From positions 744,001-808,000 of the forward strand of contig NZ_JAGIPG010000001.1 of assembly GCF_017877055.1 (NCBI RefSeq): a DNA stretch of 64,000 bases, given 5' to 3'. The translations under genes were made by a program, and so were the position numbers. This document shows positions 8,585-16,567 of this stretch, piece by piece. Each line of letters opens with the position of its first letter. Position 1 is the first letter of the stretch. The notes below the pieces were generated by a model, which saw only the letters and a program-made list of their open reading frames with translations, had not been told where the DNA came from and did not search any database. The stretch is from Neorhizobium galegae. GTDB taxonomy: Bacteria; Pseudomonadota; Alphaproteobacteria; Rhizobiales; Rhizobiaceae.

Positions 8585-9964
8585 CTACCCCCGGATGATC
8601 TCCTCATGCGCCATCGCGGCCTGCAGCAGTGTTTCGTCGCAATTGGCATTGGCCGACAGGAGGAAGCCGACCGGCATGCCGGCGTCGCCGGTGCCGCAGG
8701 GAATGGACACTCCGCACCAGTCGAGGAAGTTGCCGAAGCCGGTATTGCGCAGCGTCTTGCCGTTGGTGGCGAAAAACAGCTCGTCATCCTTTTCGAGCGG
8801 TGCGATCGGTGGCGCCACATGGGCGACCGATGGCATGGCGACGAAGCGGTCGCCGATCAGGGCCTCTGTTTCGGCGATCATCCGGGCGCGGTTTTCGACG
8901 ATGGCGATATAGTCGGACAGACTGGTCTTTTCGCCGAGGCGCGTGCGCGCCACGACCCGGTGGTCCATCTCCTCGGCATCCGGTCCCGCCAGTTTCTCCC
9001 GATGCAGGGCGAAGGCTTCTGCGGTCACCATCGGACCGTATTTCACCATCAGCTTCGGAAGTTCGTCGAAGGTCGGGAAGGCGAGGCGGGTGATCTTGGC
9101 TCCGGCTTTCGCAAGCCGCTCGATCGCCGCTTCGAAGGCTGCCACCACTCCCGGCTCGGCGCCGTCGAAGACGATGTTGGTCGGGATGATGATATCGAGG
9201 GGCTGTGCCGGCTGGCGGGCCGTCTGCGGCACTGCAAGCCCGCGCATGGCGGCATCCACCCAGACCGCGTCCTGCACCGTGCGGCAGAGGGGGCCGAGCG
9301 AGTCGAGGCTCGTCGCCAGGGGATAGACGCCGTTCATCGCATAGCGGCCGCGGGTCGCCTTGTAACCGACGATGCCGTTGAAACCGGCCGGGATGCGGAT
9401 CGAGCCGCCCGTGTCGGTGCCCATCGCGACCGGCACGAGGCCCGCCGCCACCGCGACGCCGGAACCGGAGGAGGAGCCGCCGGGAATGCGCGGCGCATCC
9501 TTGCCATGCGGATTGTTCGGCGTGCCGTAATGCGGATTGATGCCGATGCCGGAAAAGGCGAATTCGCTCATGTTGGTGCGACCGATCGCGACCATGCCGG
9601 CCTGTTTCAGCAGGTCGACGATGGCGGCGTCCTTCGTCGCGGGCGCGGCCTTCTTCAGCACTTTCGATCCGGCGGTGGTCGGCAGTCCCTCGATGTCGAA
9701 GAGGTCCTTCCAGGCAATCGGGATGCCATCGAGCAGGCCGAGCGAGCGGCCTTCCTTCGCGCGCTTCGAGGAGCCTTGCGCTTCCGCCAGGGCCCGGTCT
9801 TCGAGCAGCGAGACGAACACGGCCTTGTCCGGATAGGCCCTGATGCCGGACAGCACCGATTCCGTGACCTCGACGGGGTCGACCTTGCCCATCTGGATGA
9901 GCGCGGAAAGCTCGGCGATCGACATCGCTCCAAAGGATTTCGTCACGGCAATCATTCTCCTCAT
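8585..9964 (-). CDS. amidase (amidase-signature family)
   Basis: Ser-cisSer-Lys amidohydrolase of the amidase-signature family, 459 aa. The triad is visible: Lys86 in AWKD, cis-Ser164 in GGSSSGSG (162-169) and nucleophile Ser188 in TDTGGSIR; spacing matches GatA. It hydrolyses an unidentified amide in the cytoplasm; no GatB/C genes are nearby, so a catabolic role is likelier than tRNA amidation. Starts at 9964 and 9955 are possible and neither has an ideal ribosome site. The 8373-8584 gap before the SDR gene contains no recognisable element. Confidence 0.88.
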   Translation of the reverse strand: MRRMIAVTKSFGAMSIAELSALIQMGKVDPVEVTESVLSGIRAYPDKAVFVSLLEDRALAEAQGSSKRAKEGRSLGLLDGIPIAWKDLFDIEGLPTTAGSKVLKKAAPATKDAAIVDLLKQAGMVAIGRTNMSEFAFSGIGINPHYGTPNNPHGKDAPRIPGGSSSGSGVAVAAGLVPVAMGTDTGGSIRIPAGFNGIVGYKATRGRYAMNGVYPLATSLDSLGPLCRTVQDAVWVDAAMRGLAVPQTARQPAQPLDIIIPTNIVFDGAEPGVVAAFEAAIERLAKAGAKITRLAFPTFDELPKLMVKYGPMVTAEAFALHREKLAGPDAEEMDHRVVARTRLGEKTSLSDYIAIVENRARMIAETEALIGDRFVAMPSVAHVAPPIAPLEKDDELFFATNGKTLRNTGFGNFLDWCGVSIPCGTGDAGMPVGFLLSANANCDETLLQAAMAHEEIIRG

Positions 9965-10040
9965 TCCGTTACTGGCGGGTCACAGATGTATCGGATATTT
10001 TGGCGATGGGTAGAGGATTTATCGCCTCGGCTTATGACAT

Positions 10041-10066
10041 GGAACTTCCCGCATATCCGCGAAGTT
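10041..10066 (+). promoter_or_regulatory. candidate EcfG-type promoter, N18 spacing
   Basis: GGAAC (10041-10045), 18 bases, then GTT (10064-10066), 45 bases before the lipoprotein ATG. It fits the GGAAC-N18-19-TT form reported for RpoE2 but lacks the preferred C before GTT, so it is one of the weaker sites here. Confidence 0.4.
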
Positions 10067-10110
10067 CAATGAGTCCACCGCGTCGGCGGGACATCGGGAA
10101 GGATCAACCC

Positions 10111-10413
10111 ATGAGAAACATCATCGCAATCGCCGGTCTCGCAATCGCGCTTGCCGGCTGCAGCACGGACGGCGGCGGGACCACCGGAGCCATCGATATC
10201 GGGCCGGGTATCCGGCCGATCCCCGGCAGCATCACCTATCGAGGCCAGCCGCGTACCAAGCTCACCAAGTCGCCGATCGGTAGCGTCGTTCCGCACGAGT
10301 TCCGAAACGAACTCGGCCAGCGGGTCGAGGAAAACTACATCATCCAGCCGGACCGCAGCCTCAAACTGGTCAGCCGGCGGGTCTATCGCGATCCGTTCGG
10401 GATCGACGACTGA
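10111..10413 (+). CDS. small putative outer-membrane lipoprotein
   Basis: 100-aa protein with a lipoprotein signal (RNIIAIAGLAIALAGC; lipobox LAGC, Cys17) followed by a Gly/Thr-rich linker. The rest, with TYRGQPRTKLTKSPIGS and ending YRDPFGIDD, matches no family I know. GGGAAGGAT upstream supports ATG 10111; the upstream-extended frame is not coding. A GGAAC/GTT pair at 10041-10066 suggests general-stress control. The mature part is short and basic, so a structural or envelope-associated role is plausible, but function is unknown. Confidence 0.72.
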   Translation: MRNIIAIAGLAIALAGCSTDGGGTTGAIDIGPGIRPIPGSITYRGQPRTKLTKSPIGSVVPHEFRNELGQRVEENYIIQPDRSLKLVSRRVYRDPFGIDD

Positions 10414-10419
10414 TAGGCT

Positions 10420-11274
10420 TCAGCCGCCGATCCGTGCCCAGGCCCGTTCGGTGGCGACCGGTTCGTCGGTGGTGATCTGATCCGGCTTCAATGCCATCAG
10501 GGCGGAGAAGCTGTGGGCTTCGGCCTCGTCGAAACCGGCGTCCGGGTTCTTGAGATTGAAGGTCCAGGCATCGACGAGCTTCCCCGCATCGTGGCAGAGG
10601 CCGATCAGGTCGAGCCCGTCTTCGGCGGCCCGCAGCACCAGTTGCCAGGCAAGATAGATCGTGTCCGGCTCGGTCGGGCCGGCCATATCGTTGCGCAGAT
10701 CCGTTTCGACGGCCTTGAGGCCCTGGCCGCGATAGATCTCCACGAGCTTGCCGGTCGGGTCGATGCCGCGCTTAAGATCCGGCAGCCTCTGCTTGACGGC
10801 GACGACAAGATCGAGATCGGCGCCACTGACAATGATCGAGGAGCCGGCGGCGGCGAAGTAATCGGCAAGATGGTCCATGCCGCGTGCGCCGATCGTCGCA
10901 AGCTCATCCTTCATGTCGAACTGCAGCAGGGCGTCCGGATGAGCTGTTCGAAGCATTGTCGCGAGATCCTCGCTGAGGATCGGCGGATGGCCGCCCTGCA
11001 AAAGCGTCAGGCCGCGGATCGCTTCGGGCAAAGCCTCACGGATGAGGCCGTGGCCGGTGGTTTCACCTTCGAGCTCTTCGTCGTGCAGGACGACGAAGCC
11101 GCCATCGGCGCGGACGCGCAGGTCGAGTTCGGTCGATGCGCCAAGACGAAAACCCTCTGCCATGACGCCGGCGGAAAACAGCGGGTCCTTGAGGCTGCGG
11201 CGCAGGCGATGCCACTTCAGCCGGGTGAAACGACCCTGATGGGCGATGCCGAGGCCTGAAAATACTGAAGCCAT
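10420..11274 (-). CDS. glycerophosphodiester phosphodiesterase family protein
   Basis: GDPD-family protein of 284 aa. N-terminal IAHQGRF corresponds to the HRG motif and ELDLRVRADGGFVVLHDE to the E-x-D and second His of the active site; FDMKDE carries further acidic ligands. The Arg of HRG is Gln here, so activity could be altered. Such enzymes release glycerol phosphate from phospholipid head groups. It converges on the lipoprotein gene with 6 bases between stops. No signal peptide, so cytoplasmic. Confidence 0.75.
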   Translation of the reverse strand: MASVFSGLGIAHQGRFTRLKWHRLRRSLKDPLFSAGVMAEGFRLGASTELDLRVRADGGFVVLHDEELEGETTGHGLIREALPEAIRGLTLLQGGHPPILSEDLATMLRTAHPDALLQFDMKDELATIGARGMDHLADYFAAAGSSIIVSGADLDLVVAVKQRLPDLKRGIDPTGKLVEIYRGQGLKAVETDLRNDMAGPTEPDTIYLAWQLVLRAAEDGLDLIGLCHDAGKLVDAWTFNLKNPDAGFDEAEAHSFSALMALKPDQITTDEPVATERAWARIGG

Positions 11275-11475
11275 GAAATTCCGTCTAAGGTGAAGGGCGC
11301 CGATTCGATCGGTGACAGACTATTGTTTCGGAGCTGCCTGCCATAGATCGATGACAGAAGTTTCGTGCCGAGCCTTAAAAACGAATTACCGCCTGTCAGG
11401 GAACGGCTTGTTATAGAGGTTTGCGGATAAGTATCCGAAAACAAATCTTGTCTCCTGTCACGAAAGGCAGATCTC

Positions 11476-11889
11476 ATGTCCCATGACGCAAACTGGGCGC
11501 CTCTTCCTCCCACCAGCACCGGCCCGCGCGGCCGTTGCCCGCGTTGCGGCCAGGGACATCTGTTCAACGGTTTCCTGTCGATGCGGCCGAATTGCGAGGT
11601 CTGCGGCCTCGATTATTCCTTTGCCGACCCGGGAGATGGTCCCGCGTTCTTTGTCATGTGTTTCGGCTGCATTCCGAGCATAGCGCTTGCCGTGTGGATC
11701 GAGACCAGTTTCCAGCCGCCATTCTGGGTGCATCTGCTGATTTCGCTTCCTTTCCTGCTCCTTACGTGTCTTGCCCCGATGCGGCCCCTGAAGGGCTGGC
11801 TGGTGGCGAGCCAGTATTTTTACAAGGCCGGGCCTGGCAAGGTCGACAAGGGCGCGTCATCGCACGATGGCGGCCAGAACAGCGGCTGA
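11476..11889 (+). CDS. DUF983 membrane protein
   Basis: 137-aa protein of the DUF983 family. Two CxxC pairs near the N-terminus (CPRCGQG and CEVCGLDYSF) probably bind zinc, followed by the family motif ADPGDGPAFFV and two membrane spans (about residues 56-76 and 83-103). Function is not established; members often sit near cytochrome oxidase genes, which are absent here. The hydrophilic tail ends SSHDGGQNSG. The 11275-11475 upstream gap is AT-rich around 11380-11450 and likely holds its promoter. Confidence 0.85.
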   Translation: MSHDANWAPLPPTSTGPRGRCPRCGQGHLFNGFLSMRPNCEVCGLDYSFADPGDGPAFFVMCFGCIPSIALAVWIETSFQPPFWVHLLISLPFLLLTCLAPMRPLKGWLVASQYFYKAGPGKVDKGASSHDGGQNSG

Positions 11890-11968
11890 CTGGCAGCCGG
11901 ATTTCAGCTCCCGAACGAGTTGTCGTGCTGATCTCGGTTCCGCTCATGCTTTGCCGAATGCGCCTTTT

Positions 11969-12253
11969 TCAGGTGCGGCGGCCGACTTCGCGCGCCAGAT
12001 CCTCGAAACAGAATTTGGTGCCCTGTTCGCTCGCCTCATTGGCCAGAAGCAGGAGCCGGATCGGGAACGCGATCGCCTTCTGGTGGGAGGTCGAGACGGC
12101 CAGCGGCTTGTCGTCGGCGAGCACGGTGCGTTCTGCGGCCTGCAGGGCACCCTGGATCTCTTCATGGGAGAGGACGCCTTTTTCGACCAGGAGCCGGTTG
12201 ATCGCGGCAACCGCGAGATAGAGGCCTTCGAGCTGCGGATTGGCGGTGTTCAT
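11969..12253 (-). CDS. conserved small protein coupled to NDH-2
   Basis: 94-aa soluble protein (starts MNTANPQLEGLYLAVAAINR; ends LAREVGRRT) without a domain I recognise. Its ATG (12251-12253) overlaps the ndh stop in an ATGA arrangement, so it is translated by coupling with NDH-2. Helix-rich, with the segment AFPIRLLLLANEASEQGT. The longer frame running back into ndh is a shadow. Function may be tied to respiration or stress because it shares the ndh EcfG-type promoter (inference). Confidence 0.72.
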   Translation of the reverse strand: MNTANPQLEGLYLAVAAINRLLVEKGVLSHEEIQGALQAAERTVLADDKPLAVSTSHQKAIAFPIRLLLLANEASEQGTKFCFEDLAREVGRRT

Positions 12254-13575
12254 GTCTCGGTCCTTTGCGTGGAAGACGGAACGGAAGTGGCGGCATTTTC
12301 GTCGATCAGTCGGGCGCCGCGCTGCTGGGTCAGGTAACGCCAGATCCATTGCACGCTGACGAGCAGGCGCTTTTCGAAATTGACGAGCAGGTAGACATGG
12401 ACGAGCGCCCAGAGGAACCAGGCGAGGCGGCCCTTCAGCGTCCACTTGCCGAAGTCGAAGATTGCCGCATCGCGGCCGATGACGGCCGTATTGCCGCGAT
12501 TCTGGAAGCGGAACGGCTCGGCCGGCTTGCCGTCGAGCAGTTTCGCCCGCAGCGCCTTGCCGAGATATTGGCCCTGCTGCTTGGCGACCTGGGCGAGGGC
12601 CGGCAGCGGCTTGCCGTCTTCGGCGAGGCCCAGCGCCGTATCTCCTATCGCAAAAATATCCGGAAAGCCGGTGATGGAGAGGTCCGGCTCGACCGGAATG
12701 CGGCCGCCTGCCTTTCCTTCGATGCCCAGCCATTTGGCCGAGGGCGCCGCTTTGACGCCCGCACCCCAGATGACGCAGCTGGTGCGGAAACGCTGCGAGC
12801 CGGCGACCACTTCGTCCTTGGTGACCGATTCGACGGAGAGATTGGTCATCACCTCGACGCCCGCTTTTTCGAGCGCCTTCATGGCGTATTGGGTGAGGTT
12901 GTCGGGAAAGGCGGCGAGGATTTTCGGGCCGGCCTCGATGAGGATGACCCGCATGTGATCCGGCTCCAGTTTGCGGAAGTCGCGGGCGATCATGAAATGG
13001 CCGAGTTCGGCGATCGCGCCGGCCATTTCGACACCGGTCGGACCGCCGCCGATGATGATGCTGGTGAGCAGCGCCTTCTTTTCTTCCGGATCGTGGGAAA
13101 GCTCGGCCTTCTCGAAGGCGAGCAGCAGGCGCTGGCGGATCAGCCGGGCCTCGTGAATGGTCTTCAGGCCAGGCGCCCAGGCGCGCCAGTCGTCATGGCC
13201 GAAATAATTGTAGTCCGAGCCGGTGGCGATGACGAGGCGGTCGTATGGGACCGACGTGCCGTTGTCGAGCGCCACGGTCCTGGCGATCGGATCGACGCCG
13301 GTGACTTCGGCCAGCATGACGTTGATGTTCCTGAAGCGCCCGAGCGTCCGGCGGATCGGCTCGGAAATATCGGCGGGAGACAGTGCGGCGGTCGCGACCT
13401 GATAAAGGAGCGGCTGGAAGAGATTGTGGTTGCGCCGGTCGATGACGGTGACGTCGATGGCGCTGTTGCCGAGCGCGCCGGCCGTCGCAAGCCCGCCGAA
13501 ACCGGCGCCGACGATGACGACCCGCGGCAGTTTTGTTTGTCCTGTCGTGCCGTTCTGGAAAGCCTTGCCAGCCAT
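12250..13575 (-). CDS. ndh: type II NADH dehydrogenase (NDH-2)
   Basis: FAD-dependent NADH:quinone oxidoreductase, 441 aa, attached to the inner membrane without proton pumping. FAD-binding VIVGAGFGGL (about 20-29) and the NAD-binding IIIGGGPTGVEMAG (about 166-179) are intact; AIGDTA contributes to the second FAD site and AQVAKQQGQY is typical of NDH-2. The C-terminal helix region (LAWFLWALVHVYLLV) fits membrane anchoring. Start ATG 13575. A GGAAC-N17-GTT site at 13648-13624 on this strand suggests stress-sigma control. The 94-aa gene follows by overlap. Confidence 0.92.
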   Translation of the reverse strand: MAGKAFQNGTTGQTKLPRVVIVGAGFGGLATAGALGNSAIDVTVIDRRNHNLFQPLLYQVATAALSPADISEPIRRTLGRFRNINVMLAEVTGVDPIARTVALDNGTSVPYDRLVIATGSDYNYFGHDDWRAWAPGLKTIHEARLIRQRLLLAFEKAELSHDPEEKKALLTSIIIGGGPTGVEMAGAIAELGHFMIARDFRKLEPDHMRVILIEAGPKILAAFPDNLTQYAMKALEKAGVEVMTNLSVESVTKDEVVAGSQRFRTSCVIWGAGVKAAPSAKWLGIEGKAGGRIPVEPDLSITGFPDIFAIGDTALGLAEDGKPLPALAQVAKQQGQYLGKALRAKLLDGKPAEPFRFQNRGNTAVIGRDAAIFDFGKWTLKGRLAWFLWALVHVYLLVNFEKRLLVSVQWIWRYLTQQRGARLIDENAATSVPSSTQRTET

Positions 13576-13623
13576 ATTGCCCCACCCGATTGGCGGAGCA
13601 AAGCTCCGCTTGACGCCTGTTCA

Positions 13624-13648
13624 ACCCACGCCGCACACCTTTGTTCCG
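13624..13648 (-). promoter_or_regulatory. candidate EcfG-type promoter for ndh
   Basis: On the minus strand GGAAC (13648-13644), 17 bases, GTT (13626-13624), about 49 bases before the ndh ATG. It matches the general-stress sigma consensus and stands back to back with the site at 13663-13687. Confidence 0.6.
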
Positions 13649-13662
13649 GACGTGTTTCACCG

Positions 13663-13687
13663 GAACCTTTTACGCCTGTCGCCGTTC
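13663..13687 (+). promoter_or_regulatory. candidate EcfG-type promoter for twin 24-aa peptides
   Basis: GGAAC (13663-13667), 16 bases, CGTT (13684-13687): an exact match to the alphaproteobacterial EcfG consensus GGAAC-N16-17-CGTT. It lies 28 bases before the first 24-aa peptide ATG. Confidence 0.68.
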
Positions 13688-13715
13688 AATTTCACGACAT
13701 CAATAGGAGAACGTC

Positions 13716-13790
13716 ATGAACAGCATCGTTTGGTTGGTCGGCGCGGTCGTCATCGTCATCGCCGTTCTGAATCTCGTCGGATTTGCCTAA
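13716..13790 (+). CDS. 24-aa single-span membrane miniprotein, copy 1
   Basis: A 25-codon frame (stop TAA) preceded by AGGAGA at 13705-13710. The peptide begins MNSIVWLVGAVVIVIAV and ends LVGFA: an almost wholly hydrophobic helix with no charged residue, so it should sit in the inner membrane. It is a paralogue of the next small gene: the first 14 residues are identical, while the DNA differs at many third positions, which implies selection on the protein. Function unknown. An EcfG-type promoter immediately upstream suggests stress induction. Confidence 0.7.
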   Translation: MNSIVWLVGAVVIVIAVLNLVGFA

Positions 13791-13854
13791 TTTCTCGAAT
13801 GAATCCAATCGGAAGCATTGCTTTCATCTGAATCGAACTGAAGAGGAGACAGTC

Positions 13855-13929
13855 ATGAACAGCATCGTATGGCTCGTTGGAGCCGTCGTCATCGTTCTCG
13901 CCGTCCTGTCCTTCATCGGCATAGGCTGA
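13855..13929 (+). CDS. 24-aa single-span membrane miniprotein, copy 2
   Basis: A second 25-codon frame (stop TGA), 64 bases after copy 1, with GAGGAGA at 13843-13849. It begins MNSIVWLVGAVVIVLAV and ends FIGIG, the same length and hydrophobic pattern as copy 1, but encoded with different synonymous codons. A strong hairpin terminator follows at 13958-13996, so both copies form one short transcription unit. No homologue with known function comes to mind. Confidence 0.7.
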   Translation: MNSIVWLVGAVVIVLAVLSFIGIG

Positions 13930-13957
13930 TCGGTGAGACGCAAAGCCGGAGGATATC

Positions 13958-13996
13958 GACAAGGCGCCGTCTCCCAAGGATCGGCGCCTTGTCTTT
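13958..13996 (+). terminator. terminator after twin miniproteins
   Basis: Perfect 12-bp inverted repeat GACAAGGCGCCG (13958-13969) and CGGCGCCTTGTC (13982-13993), 12-base loop, then TTT. It ends the 24-aa peptide unit and also lies beyond the treY stop on the other strand. Confidence 0.75.
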
Positions 13997-14023
13997 GCGT
14001 GGTTCATTTCGACAGGGCGGCCG

Positions 14024-16567
14024 CTATTCGGCCAGCAGGAGCGCGAAGGGGTGGTCGCCGAACACCGAGTTGACGGCGATGCGATCCTTGGGGTCGGTGG
14101 CCTTGCCGGTGCAGACATCGCGGTAGCGGCGATGTCCCAGCCGTTCGGGCAGGGCTATCTCCGTTTCCGCCCAGCGCTCGGACCGGGACGGCGCAAGGCC
14201 TGCGTGGAGCGCGCTGAACACGAGACGCGGGGCGACGACGATGAAGGCGTCGTCCATGTCGGCGCGGGCGAAGGCGATGACGTTGTCGGCGCGCTTGCCC
14301 GATGCCCTGAGAGGCAGATATTCTCCCCGGCGAAACAGCGTAGGCGCCTCCTGGCGAACGCGCAGCAGGTTAGCGATGACATGCTGTTTCAGCCGGCCGC
14401 TCTGCCATTCCTCCTCGGCGGTGGAGGCGAGCTTTTCCTTCTCCATCAGCCGTTGCTGCAGCATGCCGAAATCCGGTTCGCGGCGGTTGTCAGGGTCGAC
14501 CAGGCTCAGGTCGAGGCTCTCGCTTCCCTGGTAGATATCGGGTACGCCCGGCGCCGTCAGCTTGATGATCGTCTGGGTGATGCCGTTCACCAGGCCGGCG
14601 CCGATGAAGGGTTTCAGGGTATCTGTGAAGTCCGCCAGGAAGGCCTGGTTGCCGGGGGAGAGGAGTGCGCTGGCGTAGTCGCGAACCGCCTTCTCGTAGG
14701 TCCCGTTGCCATCGCTCCAGTTGGTGCGCAGCTTTGCCTCGCGCAACGCCTTTTCGACATAGCCGAGGAAGCGCGTCTCGAGCGCCTCGAGGCCCTCCGC
14801 ATCTTCCGGGTGGAGATCGTTCGGCCATGCACCGGCGAGCGCCTGGTAGAGCATCCATTCGACCGCCGGTTCCGGCGCAGGGCCGTCATCGAGCACCTGA
14901 ATGGCTTGGCTGTTGATTCTGCGCCAGCGATCCACAGCGTCCGCCCAGAGTCCAGGCACCTCGGTGATCACATAAAGCCGCGCGCGGGCATCCTCGCCGC
15001 GCTTGGTGTCGTGGGTCGAAGTACCCGACAGCGCGTCGGGCTGCCTTTCCAGCCGCGTCTGCATTTCCGCGTGGAAACGGTCGAGCGAAAAGCGGCGGGG
15101 CAGGGGCTCGGCTCCGACCTCGTTCAGCGCGAGCGCCATGTGCTGCCGAAAGAACAGCGTGTCCTCCACCGATTTCGCCATCAGCGGGCCGGTAAGCTGC
15201 TGGAACCGGGTGCGGAAGATCGACGCCTTGCCGGCCGCCGCCTGTTCGACATCGCCGACCAGGATGCGTTCGAGGAAGGCGAGCGCCGCATCCTCCGGCG
15301 GGTTCGGGCCGTTGCGCACCTTGTCGAGAACCTTTGCCAGCATCTCCCGGCCCTCGGGCGGAATGCCCTCCCGCGTGCCATAGGTGCGGTAGACCGGGAA
15401 GGCGACCAGCAGTTCGCGCAGCGCTCCCTTAACGGACGCTTCCGACAGCGCGGACTCGCGGTCCTCCACCGGCTGGATCTGCATGGCCAGATCGAGCAGC
15501 GTCGAGACCTCACCAGCGAAATTGTTGTCGGCCATCAGCAACTTTGCGGCGCGCAATTCAGCTTCCATGTCGACCGGTTGGCCGGTAATCTTTTCATAGG
15601 CGCTGCGCAGTTCGTCCAGCTTGCGGCCGTCAACAAGGGCATCGCTGACGGCTGCGATAAATTCGTAACCGGTGGTGCCGGAGATCGGCCAGTCCGTCGG
15701 GATCTGCTCGCTCTCGCCAAGAATCTTTTCGACGGTGATGTAGCAATCCGTCCCGGCCTCGTGCCGCAGGCGTTCGAGATAGGCTTTCGGGTCGGCAAGG
15801 CCATCGACATGATCGACGCGCAGGCCGTCCACCTTGCCGCTATGGACGAGTTCGAGGATCAGCCGGTGGGTATCGTCGAACACGGTGCCGTCCTCCACCC
15901 GCATGCCGGCAAGCCCGGTGATCTCGAAGAAACGGCGGTAGGAGAGTTCGCGGGGCGCATCCCGCCAGGACATCAGCCGATAGGGCTGCTGGTCGTGCAG
16001 TTTGGCAATCGCCGCGCGATCGGCGACCTTCAGCACCTCTTCCTGATGGCCTGCGTAACTCGCCGGTGCCAGCGGATAGAGCGTGTCGTAGTAGGCGAGG
16101 GCCGGCTTGCCGGTCTTCGGATCGGCCTTGACGGAAATCCCCCCGGCTTCCAGTACCTTCTCGAAGGTATCGCCGAGGAAGGGCAGGGTCAGGGATCTGC
16201 TCCAGTCGATATCGAAATGGCGGGCATATCTGCTCTTCTCGCCGTTTTCGACGACATCGCGCCACCAGGGATTTTCGAGCGATGCCGCCATGTGGTTCGG
16301 GACGATGTCGATGATCAGGCCAAGGCCCTCGGACTTCAATGCCTTCACCATCCGCTCGAACCCGTCGCGTCCGCCGATCGCAGGCTCGATCTCGTTGGCA
16401 TCGGTCACGTCGTAGCCGTGGGTGGAGCCGGTCGTGGCGGTAAAGATCGGCGAGGCGTAGAGATGGCTGATCCCGAGCCGCTTCAGATAGGGCACAAGGG
16501 CAGCGGCCCGGTCGAAGGTCATGCCGTTGCGGAACTGGATGCGATAGGTGGCGGTCGGAATCATCAT
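14024..16567 (-). CDS. treY: malto-oligosyltrehalose synthase
   Basis: TreY, 847 aa, converts the reducing end of maltodextrin to a terminal trehalose unit. GH13 signatures are visible: HGYDVTD, IIDIVPNHMA (region I), LRVDHVDGLADP (nucleophile Asp), YITVEKILG (acid/base Glu) and GTSTHDTKRGED. The start ATG (16567) overlaps the treZ stop (ATGA), so the two genes are coupled; the open frame upstream of it is a shadow inside treZ. It works with TreZ, which releases trehalose, an osmo- and desiccation protectant. A debranching enzyme (TreX) is not in this window. Confidence 0.95.
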   Translation of the reverse strand: MMIPTATYRIQFRNGMTFDRAAALVPYLKRLGISHLYASPIFTATTGSTHGYDVTDANEIEPAIGGRDGFERMVKALKSEGLGLIIDIVPNHMAASLENPWWRDVVENGEKSRYARHFDIDWSRSLTLPFLGDTFEKVLEAGGISVKADPKTGKPALAYYDTLYPLAPASYAGHQEEVLKVADRAAIAKLHDQQPYRLMSWRDAPRELSYRRFFEITGLAGMRVEDGTVFDDTHRLILELVHSGKVDGLRVDHVDGLADPKAYLERLRHEAGTDCYITVEKILGESEQIPTDWPISGTTGYEFIAAVSDALVDGRKLDELRSAYEKITGQPVDMEAELRAAKLLMADNNFAGEVSTLLDLAMQIQPVEDRESALSEASVKGALRELLVAFPVYRTYGTREGIPPEGREMLAKVLDKVRNGPNPPEDAALAFLERILVGDVEQAAAGKASIFRTRFQQLTGPLMAKSVEDTLFFRQHMALALNEVGAEPLPRRFSLDRFHAEMQTRLERQPDALSGTSTHDTKRGEDARARLYVITEVPGLWADAVDRWRRINSQAIQVLDDGPAPEPAVEWMLYQALAGAWPNDLHPEDAEGLEALETRFLGYVEKALREAKLRTNWSDGNGTYEKAVRDYASALLSPGNQAFLADFTDTLKPFIGAGLVNGITQTIIKLTAPGVPDIYQGSESLDLSLVDPDNRREPDFGMLQQRLMEKEKLASTAEEEWQSGRLKQHVIANLLRVRQEAPTLFRRGEYLPLRASGKRADNVIAFARADMDDAFIVVAPRLVFSALHAGLAPSRSERWAETEIALPERLGHRRYRDVCTGKATDPKDRIAVNSVFGDHPFALLLAE

